Source: Bacteroidota bacterium
GTDB lineage: Bacteria > Bacteroidota > Ignavibacteria > Ignavibacteriales > Ignavibacteriaceae
Direction: 5' to 3'
Length of the DNA: 64,000 bases
NCBI GenBank assembly: GCA_020161395.1
Contig: JAIUOE010000002.1
Span: 62,001-126,000, forward strand
Both the position numbers and the translations under genes were made by a program. A model generated the notes under the pieces. It was not told the origin of the DNA. It did not search any database and saw nothing but the letters and a program-made list of their open reading frames with translations. This document shows, in pieces, positions 43,598 to 52,937 of the stretch; the first letter of the stretch is position 1, and each line of letters opens with the position of its first letter.

Positions 43598-46500
43598 TTA
43601 CAACATCGTAAAGGCAGTCCTGATTATCGCTTCCTGCTGTCGGGCAGCGAGTTTACCTGAACCAACTGCGGGGCTTGCGCTTTCGGGTCTTCCGACATAC
43701 TGAACGCTCAAATCTTTTTTGAGTATTTTGGTTATTCTGTGGCGGAGGAAATGCCAGGCACCCATGTTTTTCGGTTCTTCCTGTACCCAGAGCAATTCCT
43801 CGAGATTTGAATAGGAGTCGAGAATTCCGGCGAGCATTTCACCTTCGAACGGATACAACTGCTCCGCTCTCACTATGGCAACATCCGTAAAATTATTCTC
43901 TTTTCTGAACTTATCCAGCTCATAGTAAATCTTGCCGCTTGTCAGCAGAACTTTTTTCACTTTCTTTTTATCAAGTCCCGAAGTGTCGTCAAGGAACTCT
44001 CTGAAAGTGCCCTCAAGGAAGTGCTGCTTTGGAGATCTTGCTTCAGGCAGACGAAGAAGACTTTTCGGTGACATTACCACCAGCGGACGAAGAATATCCT
44101 TCTTCATTTGTCTCCTCAAAAGATGGAAATAGTTTGCCGGATCCGAAAGATGGCAAACTTCCATGTTTTCCTGGGCACAAAGAATGAGGAATCTTTCAAG
44201 CCTGGCACTCGAGTGCTCCGGTCCCTGACCTTCAAAGCCGTGCGGCAGAAGAAGAACGAGATTATTGGGAGTATCCCATTTCTCTTTTGAAGCCACGATA
44301 AAATTGTCGATAATGATCTGGGCACCGTTCACAAAATCACCAAACTGTGCTTCCCAGATTACGAGACAGAGTGGATCAGCGGTGCTGTAACCATATTCAA
44401 ATCCCATAACTGCAGCTTCCGAAAGGTTGCTGTCGAGAATTTCCGCCCGAGCCTGATTTGGATACATATGATTAATCGGGAAATACTCCTGACCGGTCAC
44501 CACATCGGTAAATGCCATGTGTCGCTGGGTAAATGTACCCCGGACACAATCCTGACCACTCAATCGAACCGGAATCCCCTCCTTCACAAGAGAAGCGAAT
44601 GCGAGAAATTCGGCAGTAGCCCAGTCGGCAAGTCCGTCATCAGCGCCAACTATCTCCTTCCTTTTTTCGAGGAATTTTACGAGTTTTGGATGCAGATTGA
44701 ATCCCTCGGGAAGTGAGGAACCTTTAATCAACAATTCGTTAAGTTCTGACTCAGAGAGAGCTGTATCATGTTCCTTCTTTTCAGTAGCAATCTTTTCAGA
44801 ATTAATCGCGAGTGGAATGTCAATCTTGAACTGAATTTTTCTTTTGGCAACTTTTTGAAGTGCGTCTTCAAGTTTCCTGTTGTAGTCGGATTCCATCTGC
44901 TTTAATTCATCAGGAGTAATGACTCCTTCAGCAACGAGTTTCTGACCATACTGTTTCGTAACAGACGGGTGTTTCTTGATTTTTGCGTAAAGAATTGGCT
45001 GTGTATAACCCGGATCGTCCCCTTCATTGTGGCCGTGTCTTCTGTAACCAACAATATCAATTACTACATCTTTTTTAAATTTCTGACGGTAGTCGAATGC
45101 TATTCTGATGACATGAAGTACAGACTCGGGATCATCACCGTTAACATGGAAAACAGGTGCCTGAACAATTTTTGCCACATCTGTTGCATAGACTGATGAC
45201 CTGGCTTCCTCAGGGGTGGTGGTAAAGCCGATCTGATTGTTCGTCACAATGTGAATGGTGCCGCCTGTCTTGTAACCCGCAAGCTGGGAAAGATTAATTG
45301 TCTCGGCTACAACTCCCTGTCCGGCAAATGCCGAATCACCATGCAACAGTACAGGCATAATGTGACTTCTCTCGATGTCTCCTGTCCGGGTCTGTTTTGC
45401 TCTTACAATTCCTTCCACAACGGGATTTACCCACTCAAGGTGACTCGGATTTGAAGCGATTGAAACGCCGATTTCCTTGCGGGTTCTTGTCTTTACCTTG
45501 TTGTATGCGCCAAGATGGTACTTCACATCACCTGAACCGGCATAAGAATTCGGATCGATGATATCTTCAAATTCAGAGAGTATCGAATCGTAAGATTTAC
45601 CGACGATATTTGTGAGTACATTCAATCTTCCGCGGTGAGCCATGCCAAGAACAATTTCCTTTACATTGTTATCGGCAGCAATGGTAAGCAACTGATCGAG
45701 AGCAGGAATGGTTGACTCCAGTCCTTCAAGTGAAAATCGCTTGTGCCCGACAAATTTCGTATGAATGAAATGTTCAAATCCTTCAGCTTCGATAAGCTTG
45801 TTCAGTATCTGCTTTTTTGTCGGATTATCGAGGTTTGGTTTATTTTCAACCGGTTCCATTCTGTTCTGAAGCCATGCTTTTTCGTCACTCGACTGAATGT
45901 GCATATATTCGACGCCGATATTTTCACAGTAGGTGCGGTGCAACTTTTCAAGAATCTTCCGAAGTGTGGCAGTTTTATACCCGCCAAAATCGTGTGTCAG
46001 GAACTGCCTGTCGAGATCCCAAACCGTGAGCTGATAAAATATCGGATCGAGCTCATGGTGGTAGGTAGTGTTTTTGCCGAGGGGGTCTGTTGTTGCAATC
46101 AGATGCCCGCGAACACGAAACATGTTAATCATCTGGCGGACTCTTCCCTGCTTCGCTATCTCCTCGTAGCTTGTGTGACCGTTGCTGAATGCAGGCTCCA
46201 GATCACTTTGCCATTTGTGAGGAAGCATCGGAATTTTCAAACTCTCGAACAACTCTTCATAAAAATCGTTTTCGCCAAGAATCATTTCGCTGATTTTCTT
46301 GAGGAAAAGACCGGACTCGGCTCCCTGAATAATTCTGTGATCATAAGTGCTGGTAATGGTCATTACTTTGCTTATACCAAGACTGGAAACTGTCCCGGGG
46401 GACATCGCGACATATTCTGCAGGGTACTGAATCGCGCCCGTGGCAACTATGGTTCCCTGACCCGGCATCAGTCTCGGAACTGATGATATGGTGCCGATGG

Positions 46501-47227
46501 TACCTGGATTTGTCAATGAAATGGTGGTTCCCATGAATTCTGACGGATCAATCTGGCCTGTTCTGCTTCGCTTTACAAGGTCTTCATAGGTATCGAAAAA
46601 CTTTTTAAAATCCATTGTGTCAGCAGCTTTGATGTTTGGAACCATCAGATTTCTGCTGCCGTCTTTTCTCTCAACATCAATTGCGAGACCGAGATTTATA
46701 TGCTCTCTGTTTATTACAACCGGTTTACCGTCTTTTTCAGAGTAGGCATTGTTCATCGAAGGATAGAATTTTGTTGCCTGAACAATAGCCCAGCCGATAA
46801 TATGGGTAAAACTTACCTTCCCCCCCTTGACTTTGGCAAGGTGGGAATTAATAAGCAGTCTGTTCTCTTCAAGAATCTTTACGGCAATACTTCTTATTGA
46901 AGTTGCAGTCGGAATTGTAAGTGAACTCTCCATATTTTGCAGAATTTTTGCCGCACCGCCTGCAATCACACGGGTTGTGTCGCCCGGAAGAGGTTGTGGA
47001 GCCGGAAACGATCTCGCGGGAGCACTGCTCTCCGACCTGTTTACGGGCTGTGTTTGCGGTTCCTGCTCTACTGTGAAAGTCTCTCCTGAAAAATACTTCT
47101 TCCACTGCTCGGGAACTGCCGCAGGATTGTCCTTATACTCCTCGAAGAGATACTCTACAAACCAACTGTTTGAGCCAAATTCTTCAACAAATTGCTGTTT
47201 ATCTTTTGGTGAACCGTTTTCACTCAT
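43598..47227 (-). CDS. Multifunctional 2-oxoglutarate dehydrogenase (E2-E1 fusion)
   Basis: 1,209 residues. Order: a short E1 N-terminal segment (about 10-50, NSWFVEYLFEEYKDNPAAVPEQW), a Pro-rich linker, an E2 succinyltransferase catalytic domain (about 95-320) with H297 in YDHRIIQGAESG, then the complete thiamine-diphosphate E1 (GDSAFAGQGVVAETINLSQLAGYKTGG; HNEGDDPGYTQP). No lipoyl domain is present. This is the architecture of actinobacterial OdhA/Kgd, which borrows lipoyl groups from another E2. Acts in the TCA cycle, converting 2-oxoglutarate to succinyl-CoA. Monocistronic, with no lipoyl partner in the window. Confidence 0.94.
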   Translation of the reverse strand: MSENGSPKDKQQFVEEFGSNSWFVEYLFEEYKDNPAAVPEQWKKYFSGETFTVEQEPQTQPVNRSESSAPARSFPAPQPLPGDTTRVIAGGAAKILQNMESSLTIPTATSIRSIAVKILEENRLLINSHLAKVKGGKVSFTHIIGWAIVQATKFYPSMNNAYSEKDGKPVVINREHINLGLAIDVERKDGSRNLMVPNIKAADTMDFKKFFDTYEDLVKRSRTGQIDPSEFMGTTISLTNPGTIGTISSVPRLMPGQGTIVATGAIQYPAEYVAMSPGTVSSLGISKVMTITSTYDHRIIQGAESGLFLKKISEMILGENDFYEELFESLKIPMLPHKWQSDLEPAFSNGHTSYEEIAKQGRVRQMINMFRVRGHLIATTDPLGKNTTYHHELDPIFYQLTVWDLDRQFLTHDFGGYKTATLRKILEKLHRTYCENIGVEYMHIQSSDEKAWLQNRMEPVENKPNLDNPTKKQILNKLIEAEGFEHFIHTKFVGHKRFSLEGLESTIPALDQLLTIAADNNVKEIVLGMAHRGRLNVLTNIVGKSYDSILSEFEDIIDPNSYAGSGDVKYHLGAYNKVKTRTRKEIGVSIASNPSHLEWVNPVVEGIVRAKQTRTGDIERSHIMPVLLHGDSAFAGQGVVAETINLSQLAGYKTGGTIHIVTNNQIGFTTTPEEARSSVYATDVAKIVQAPVFHVNGDDPESVLHVIRIAFDYRQKFKKDVVIDIVGYRRHGHNEGDDPGYTQPILYAKIKKHPSVTKQYGQKLVAEGVITPDELKQMESDYNRKLEDALQKVAKRKIQFKIDIPLAINSEKIATEKKEHDTALSESELNELLIKGSSLPEGFNLHPKLVKFLEKRKEIVGADDGLADWATAEFLAFASLVKEGIPVRLSGQDCVRGTFTQRHMAFTDVVTGQEYFPINHMYPNQARAEILDSNLSEAAVMGFEYGYSTADPLCLVIWEAQFGDFVNGAQIIIDNFIVASKEKWDTPNNLVLLLPHGFEGQGPEHSSARLERFLILCAQENMEVCHLSDPANYFHLLRRQMKKDILRPLVVMSPKSLLRLPEARSPKQHFLEGTFREFLDDTSGLDKKKVKKVLLTSGKIYYELDKFRKENNFTDVAIVRAEQLYPFEGEMLAGILDSYSNLEELLWVQEEPKNMGAWHFLRHRITKILKKDLSVQYVGRPESASPAVGSGKLAARQQEAIIRTAFTML

Positions 47228-47357
47228 AATTTTTGCAATACTCTTATTATTTTTGAATGATCTGTCGTATATATTCGTTCTTTAATTGTGATTCGCCCTC
47301 TCAATTAAGAACAAAAATTTAAACAAGAAAAGTAATCAAATTAACGGAACTAAAGAA

Positions 47358-48011
47358 ATGCCAAATCGTGATAACCATCAAATCGCCGCTTTAAGAAAGA
47401 ATTACCAACTTGCGGATTTGGATGAAAGCTCAATAAAGTCAGACCCGATGGAGCAGTTTTCTCTCTGGTTCAATGTTGCGCTCGAATCTGAAATCACAGA
47501 ACCAAATGCCATGATTCTCTCCACAGTCTCTCCCGAAGGGTCACCCTCTTTAAGAACTGTATTGTTAAAAGGACTTGAAGCCGACGGATTTATCTTTTTT
47601 ACGAACTATGAGAGTGAAAAAGGGCGACATATCAGTAATAACAAAAATGTGGCGATTTTGTTCCTCTGGCTCGACCTCGAGAGACAGGTCAGGATAACGG
47701 GCAAGGCTGTGAAACTCGACACTTTGGCATCCGAAACATACTTCAAATCGCGACCCGTTGACTCACAAATCGGTGCATGGGCTTCAAGCCAGAGTGAAGT
47801 GGTGCCGGGAAGAGAATATCTTGAGGAGAAATTTGAATCGATGAAACAACGGTTTACGGATGGTGAGATTCCACTCCCCCCTTTTTGGGGCGGTTACAAA
47901 GTGGTTCCGTCAAAAATGGAATTCTGGCAGGGGCGCCCAAACCGCCTGCACGACAGGATTCTGTACACCCGTGCTGATAATGAGTGGAAAATTGAAAGAC
48001 TTTCGCCTTAA
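47358..48011 (+). CDS. pdxH: Pyridoxamine 5'-phosphate oxidase
   Basis: 217 residues. FMN enzyme making pyridoxal 5'-phosphate. Diagnostic segments: SLRTVLLKGLEADGFIFFTNYESEKG, RPVDSQIGAWAS, and the C-terminal FWQGRPNRLHDR. Length and ends match the family (the C-terminus is ERLSP). Divergent from the 2-oxoglutarate dehydrogenase gene, with 130 bp between them. Confidence 0.96.
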   Translation: MPNRDNHQIAALRKNYQLADLDESSIKSDPMEQFSLWFNVALESEITEPNAMILSTVSPEGSPSLRTVLLKGLEADGFIFFTNYESEKGRHISNNKNVAILFLWLDLERQVRITGKAVKLDTLASETYFKSRPVDSQIGAWASSQSEVVPGREYLEEKFESMKQRFTDGEIPLPPFWGGYKVVPSKMEFWQGRPNRLHDRILYTRADNEWKIERLSP

Positions 48012-48027
48012 AAAGGGGAAATCAAAG

Positions 48028-48882
48028 CTAAAAAGCAGGTTTTCGCCTTCGCCGCTTCTCGATCATCAAAGTTCTGAGAGCTATCGCCAGTACGATTATC
48101 ACACCACCAGCTACTGCATAAATTGAGGGTGACTCGCCGTACCCGATCAGAACCCAAACCGGATTGAGAACAGGTTCAATCATGGCAAGCAGTGAAGCTT
48201 CAATCGCTTCCACTTTATTGATGCCGTAACTGAAGATGACATAAGCAATGCCTATCTGGAAAATTCCGAGGTAACCCACCATCAGGAAATCATTAGTTGA
48301 GAGTGCCGGCATGTCAAAAAGTGAGTAGGCACAAAAGAGAGCCACAAAGAAATTCCCCCAGAAAATGGTACTCCATTTGTAATCCTCACCCGATTTCCTC
48401 ATGCCAAGAAACATTCCGGTAAGGCACAAGCCAGATATTAGTGCGAACGAATTCCCCTCTATATCCCCGGGCGAAAGTTTCCCTACAAAGAAAAGTGCCA
48501 TTCCAATGAAACAAAAAACTATTGTTATAAGATTTATTCGCTCAAATTTGGTCTTTAAAAGAAGCGGTTCAAGGATCAGGACATAAATCGGTGCAGTGTA
48601 CTGTAGAAAAATTGCATTTGCAGCAGTGGTAAGCTTCGTCGCCATCACAAAAAACACGAGAACCCCGGCGTAGAAGAGCCCCGTCATTAAAGACCAGCCG
48701 TTAAACTTTAACGCTTTCCCCCTAAACAAAAGCAGTATCACCAGTCCGGCAAAGAAAGACCTGAAAAATGAGAGCTGGATCGAGTTGAGGCTTATCAGCT
48801 TTATAAATAATCCGCCAGTGCTCCAAAGAAGTGCAGCGATTACAACAGCGATGATACCTTTTTGATGAAGGGATTTCTCCAA
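48028..48882 (-). CDS. EamA/DMT-family transporter
   Basis: 284 residues with ten predicted helices in two EamA repeats (about 8-135 and 145-272). Typical segments are ALLWSTGGLFIKLI, the helix-4 FLQYTAPIYVLILEPLL and the repeat-2 MIEPVLNPVWVLIGYGE. Ends with a basic RRRRKP tail. Exports or imports small metabolites; the substrate is not predictable. Convergent with pdxH (16-nt gap). Confidence 0.9.
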   Translation of the reverse strand: MEKSLHQKGIIAVVIAALLWSTGGLFIKLISLNSIQLSFFRSFFAGLVILLLFRGKALKFNGWSLMTGLFYAGVLVFFVMATKLTTAANAIFLQYTAPIYVLILEPLLLKTKFERINLITIVFCFIGMALFFVGKLSPGDIEGNSFALISGLCLTGMFLGMRKSGEDYKWSTIFWGNFFVALFCAYSLFDMPALSTNDFLMVGYLGIFQIGIAYVIFSYGINKVEAIEASLLAMIEPVLNPVWVLIGYGESPSIYAVAGGVIIVLAIALRTLMIEKRRRRKPAF

Positions 48883-48980
48883 GGGGGAACCTTAAATTTT
48901 GAAAATTACCAGTGTAAATTTAACCGAATAACCCTTTTATTCATCTTTCTTCAAATTAATTTGTTAAAAATGCAATAAAA

Positions 48981-49024
48981 TGGAAACTTGCTATTGACTT
49001 TTAAGTTTCCATATGCTATTTTAG
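48981..49024 (+). promoter_or_regulatory. Promoter and operator of the TetR efflux operon
   Basis: Core promoter TTGACT (48994-48999), 17 bp, TATTTT (49017-49022). It is embedded in a perfect inverted repeat, TGGAAACTT (48981-48989) and AAGTTTCCA (49003-49011). Two more GAAAC/GTTTC half-sites follow at 49024 and 49046, reaching the start codon. A repressor bound here would cover the -35 box and spacer, the usual design for autorepression by the TetR protein. Confidence 0.7.
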
Positions 49025-49051
49025 AAACCGTAATTATTAATTTTAGTTTCC

Positions 49052-49684
49052 ATGATGCAAAAAACAGATAAAAAAGAGAAGATCGCCCTGTACGCCTTTT
49101 CCCTCTACAGAGAAAAGGGATTTGCGACCATTCCGATGGACGAGGTCGCGAAAGGGATGAAGATCAGTAAAAAAACGATTTACAAATACTACAATTCGAA
49201 AGAAGAACTTGTGGAAGCCGCTTTCAGATCGTTCATTTTCAAAGCATCTTCGGTGGTGGCTGAAATCATGCAGAAGGATGTCCCCTCGGTTGTGAAACTT
49301 GTCTTCATTCTAAAACACATGCTTACGGAAACCGCCATGATTTCCACTGTGCTTTTCAAGGAACTCCAGACGGAAATGCCTCTTCTTTGGAAGGATTTCG
49401 ATGATTTTCGAAGTGAGATGATGAGAAAAACCATTTCCAAAATTTACGCTCAGGGAAGAGATGAGGGTTATATAAAAGAATATCCCGTCATTTTTATCGT
49501 TACGATTCTCGTCGCATCCATAAGAGAAATACTAAAAAAAGAATTTCTCGACCAGTCGGGATATACGATTAATGAATCCCTTTCCCTCTTCTACAAATTT
49601 TTGTTCAACACAATTCTGACCCCAAAGGGGAAGGAAGAATTTTCAACCATGATCTATGGAGTTATACAGAATGAGAATATTTAA
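49052..49684 (+). CDS. TetR/AcrR-family repressor of the efflux operon
   Basis: 210 residues. N-terminal TetR HTH at about 10-57 (ALYAFSLYREKGFATIPMDEVAKGMKI, then SKKTIYKYYNSKEELV). The C-terminal helical ligand domain is of no named subfamily. ATG at 49052; an ATG one codon on is equally possible. Its end overlaps the HlyD gene by 14 nt. Probably senses a substrate of the downstream exporter. Confidence 0.92.
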   Translation: MMQKTDKKEKIALYAFSLYREKGFATIPMDEVAKGMKISKKTIYKYYNSKEELVEAAFRSFIFKASSVVAEIMQKDVPSVVKLVFILKHMLTETAMISTVLFKELQTEMPLLWKDFDDFRSEMMRKTISKIYAQGRDEGYIKEYPVIFIVTILVASIREILKKEFLDQSGYTINESLSLFYKFLFNTILTPKGKEEFSTMIYGVIQNENI

Positions 49685-50639
49685 GATTCTCTCAGTTTTA
49701 CTTGTTACCGGACTGATATTAACCGGATGTAAGGAAGAAACCGACACATCCAAAATTAAAGTCTCCGGGAATCTTGAGGCTATCAGCGTAACACTCTCTT
49801 CGCAAACACCCGGACTTGTCGTCAATTTCCCTTTTGAAGAAGGAGATGTGGTGAAGGAAAACGACACCATTGTCAAGATAGATGATTCCAATCTGCTTCT
49901 TCAACTCGCAAAAACGGGAGCTCTGATCGAAGGTGCCGACGCCCAATACAGTCTGCTTTTGAGCGGTGCCCGGAAAGAGGATATCAAACAGGCGGAGGAG
50001 GTGACATCACAACTCGAGGCAAATCTGCAACTCGCCGAATCTGATTTTGCCCGGATTAAAAACCTCTACGGTACCGGGTCAATGACCAAAAAGCAGTATG
50101 ATGATGCAGAAACCCGATTGAAAGTGCTGAAATCTCAACTGGATGCTGCAAGGGAAAATCTGCAGAAGGTGAAAACCATCGTCAGACCCGAAGAACTTAA
50201 ATCGGCAGCAGCCCGGAAAAAGGAGGCTTCTGCAAGTGCAGATATCCTCAAAAATGCCATTGAGAAATGTTTAGTCATTTCCCCCATCTCCGGTAAAATC
50301 GTAAAAAAATATGTAAAAAAAGGAGAGGTTGCCGGTGCCATGTCGTCTCTGGTTAAGATTTCCGCACAGGATGAACTCGATTTGATCGTCTATGTACAGG
50401 AAACAGATCTTGGCAAGGTAAAGACAGGTCAGCCCGTTGAAATAAAAATTGACAGCTACCCGAACAAATCCTACACAGGCAAGGTAATCTTCATTTCACC
50501 CGAAGCAGCCTTCACTCCCAAAAATATACAGACCGAGGATGAAAGAACCCGTCTCGTATATGAAGTGAAGGTCAGAGTAAAAAACCAGAATAATGAGCTA
50601 AAAGATGGAATGCCCGCTGATGCGTTTATCAAATTATAG
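49671..50639 (+). CDS. HlyD/MFP efflux adaptor, lipoprotein
   Basis: 322 residues from ATG 49671; five earlier in-frame codons do not fit a signal peptide. The signal ends in lipobox ILTGC (C20). First half-lipoyl/barrel strand VSGNLEAISVTLSSQTPGLVVNF, then a coiled-coil hairpin (about 80-170), a second barrel (CLVISPISGKIVKKYVKKGEV), and the beta-barrel DLIVYVQETDLGKVKTGQPVEI. Links the inner-membrane pump to TolC, as YbhG does for YbhFSR. Confidence 0.92.
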   Translation: MRIFKILSVLLVTGLILTGCKEETDTSKIKVSGNLEAISVTLSSQTPGLVVNFPFEEGDVVKENDTIVKIDDSNLLLQLAKTGALIEGADAQYSLLLSGARKEDIKQAEEVTSQLEANLQLAESDFARIKNLYGTGSMTKKQYDDAETRLKVLKSQLDAARENLQKVKTIVRPEELKSAAARKKEASASADILKNAIEKCLVISPISGKIVKKYVKKGEVAGAMSSLVKISAQDELDLIVYVQETDLGKVKTGQPVEIKIDSYPNKSYTGKVIFISPEAAFTPKNIQTEDERTRLVYEVKVRVKNQNNELKDGMPADAFIKL

Positions 50640-50695
50640 TTCATTCTCTCCTGACCGGTTTGAAAGCCGCCTGAAATGCCACGAGGTTCGATAAT

Positions 50696-51610
50696 ATGCC
50701 GGTGATAGAGATAACTTCGTTAAAAAAAACATACGGCGAGACTTTGGCTGTAAACTCGATTGACCTTTCAATTCAGGAAGGTGAAATGTTTGGTCTGGTG
50801 GGTCCTGACGGAGCAGGAAAAACCACCACGATGCGAATTCTTTGTGGACTCACGAAACCAACAAGCGGATCCGTAACCATTTTCAACAAGGAATTATCAA
50901 AAGCAAAAAAGGATATCCAAAACAATATCGGTTATCTCTCACAGAAGTTCTCCCTTTATGGCGACCTGACAGTCGATGAAAATATCAGGTTTTTTGCGAA
51001 CATTCATAATGTAAGGCATTTCGAGGAGAGACGGGATGAGTTGCTTGAACTGATGAGACTCATCAAATTCCGGGACAGATTTGCGGACAAACTATCGGGT
51101 GGAATGAAACAAAAGCTCGCACTTGCCTGCTCGTTGATTCACAAGCCAAAAATCTTGTTTCTCGATGAACCTACCACAGGGGTGGATCCTGTCTCCCGAA
51201 GAGATTTTTGGAAGATACTTTCCAGACTTCAGGCAGATGGCATCACAATTCTGCTCACTACTCCCTATCTCGATGAGGCAGAAAGATGCAACCGTATCGG
51301 ATTGATGAACAAAGGAGAGATAATCTCTCTCGGAAAGCCACAGGAAGTGAAAGATACGGTTGACATGTCTGTTCTGGAAATCTACTGTGATGATGTCAGA
51401 AAAGTCTCCCGGATTATCAGGGAAAACCTGAAATATGACACACAGGCATTCGGTGACAGAATTGATATTCTTTCACAAAATCCTGAAAATGTACTGGTCG
51501 ATGTGACAGCACTCTTAAAGAAACACGATCTGGACATTACAGAATCCAGAATCATTTCACCTTCACTCGAAAATATTTTTATCCACCTCGTAAGCAGTAA
51601 TTACAAGTAA
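50696..51610 (+). CDS. ABC efflux ATPase 1
   Basis: 304 residues. Walker A GPDGAGKTT (36-44), signature LSGGMKQ, Walker B ILFLDEPTTGVDP, then a switch region TPYLDEAERC in which the usual His is replaced by Pro. With ATPase 2 it corresponds to the two halves of a YbhF/YhiH-type double ATPase, here as two genes separated by tolC. Confidence 0.93.
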   Translation: MPVIEITSLKKTYGETLAVNSIDLSIQEGEMFGLVGPDGAGKTTTMRILCGLTKPTSGSVTIFNKELSKAKKDIQNNIGYLSQKFSLYGDLTVDENIRFFANIHNVRHFEERRDELLELMRLIKFRDRFADKLSGGMKQKLALACSLIHKPKILFLDEPTTGVDPVSRRDFWKILSRLQADGITILLTTPYLDEAERCNRIGLMNKGEIISLGKPQEVKDTVDMSVLEIYCDDVRKVSRIIRENLKYDTQAFGDRIDILSQNPENVLVDVTALLKKHDLDITESRIISPSLENIFIHLVSSNYK

Positions 51611-51614
51611 TGAT

Positions 51615-52937
51615 ATGAAAAAAAATAATTTATCAACCATACCGTTGTTTTTTCTCTTTTTTGCAATCAGTGTTAATGCACAGACACTCAGTCTTGAAGA
51701 CTGCATCAAAGCCGGGTTGGACAACAGTCGTCAGCTTGCCCTGAACAACTCAGCGATACAACAAAATCTGGGAAAAGTAAAGGAAGTGGCAGCAATGAAA
51801 CTTCCGCAGTTAAAATTTCTCGCATCGTATTCAAGACTGAGCGACATACCAAATTCAGAGATAAAGCTCCCGTTTTTACCCTCTCCTGTGGTTTTACAGG
51901 AGCCGGTACTTAACAACTATGCTCTCAGGCTAAGTCTGTCTCAGCCTCTTTTTACGGGACACCGGTTATCGTCTCAGGAGAAGAGTGTTGAGATTTCGAC
52001 CGAGGCTTTGAGGGCTGATAACGAAATAATAAAAAACGATGAAGCCATAAAAACAATTGCGGCATATTACAATCTGGCAGCAGCGAATGAACAACTTGCC
52101 GTAATTGAAGAAAATATAACAACCCTGAAGAAACGGTTGTCTGATGCGAACGACTTCTACAAAAATGGACTGATTACCAGAAACGACATCCTAAAAATTG
52201 AAGTGCAGATATCCAATACCCTTTCTAAAAAAATTGACGCTGAAACTGCAATCCTGGCTGCCAAAGCACAATTGAACCTTGCGATTGGAAGAAGTGTCGA
52301 CTCACCAATCGAAATCAACAAGTTCTCTTGGGAGGAGCCCGCGGCTGCCATTGACTTCGCGACTCTCAAGGAATCAGCGGAAGCCAACAGAGGTGAATTT
52401 AAAACACTCGCCATCAAACATAAAGTATTGGAAGAGAACATGAATGTAGCAAAAGCCGGTTACCTTCCGGAAATTTATCTCGGCTCGAACCTCTACTACA
52501 CCAATCCCTCCCAAAGAATTTTCCCACAAAAGGACGAATTCCGTGCAACATGGGATGTCTCCTTAAGTCTTCAGTGGAATGTCTGGGACTGGGGTGCCAC
52601 TTCTGCAAAAGTGGATCAGGCGACTGAAAACATCAAGAGTCTCGGCACAACAAAGCAACAGCTTTCTGATGCGGTGTCCAATGAAGTCTATCAAAATTAC
52701 CTCCAGTATACCTCTGCGAGGTCGAAATTGAAAAATCTTGAGACCACCCTGGAACAGGCAAATGAGAACTACAGGGTAACACTCGAAAACTTTAATGCTC
52801 AGGTGGCGACGGCTGCAGATCTGCTTGAGGCGGACAACTCCCTTTTCGCAGCAAAAACAAGCCTTCAACTTGCAAAAATCAGTATTGTAATGTCGGGGTA
52901 TAAACTTCTGAAATCAACAGGAAAGAGGCTGTATTAA
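51615..52937 (+). CDS. TolC-family outer-membrane channel
   Basis: 440 residues. Signal peptide MKKNNLSTIPLFFLFFAISVNAQ. Two repeats of long helices with outer-membrane strands: SLEDCIKAGLDNSRQLALNNSAI and, later, SLSLQWNVWDWGATSAKVDQA. Forms the outer-membrane exit duct. Four bases after ATPase 1; its stop shares one base with the start of ATPase 2. Confidence 0.92.
   Translation: MKKNNLSTIPLFFLFFAISVNAQTLSLEDCIKAGLDNSRQLALNNSAIQQNLGKVKEVAAMKLPQLKFLASYSRLSDIPNSEIKLPFLPSPVVLQEPVLNNYALRLSLSQPLFTGHRLSSQEKSVEISTEALRADNEIIKNDEAIKTIAAYYNLAAANEQLAVIEENITTLKKRLSDANDFYKNGLITRNDILKIEVQISNTLSKKIDAETAILAAKAQLNLAIGRSVDSPIEINKFSWEEPAAAIDFATLKESAEANRGEFKTLAIKHKVLEENMNVAKAGYLPEIYLGSNLYYTNPSQRIFPQKDEFRATWDVSLSLQWNVWDWGATSAKVDQATENIKSLGTTKQQLSDAVSNEVYQNYLQYTSARSKLKNLETTLEQANENYRVTLENFNAQVATAADLLEADNSLFAAKTSLQLAKISIVMSGYKLLKSTGKRLY

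Noticed and set aside
45743-46483. A 246-residue plus-strand reading frame inside the 2-oxoglutarate dehydrogenase gene
   Set aside because: It lies fully opposite a well-conserved enzyme, has no recognisable domain, and looks like an antisense shadow.
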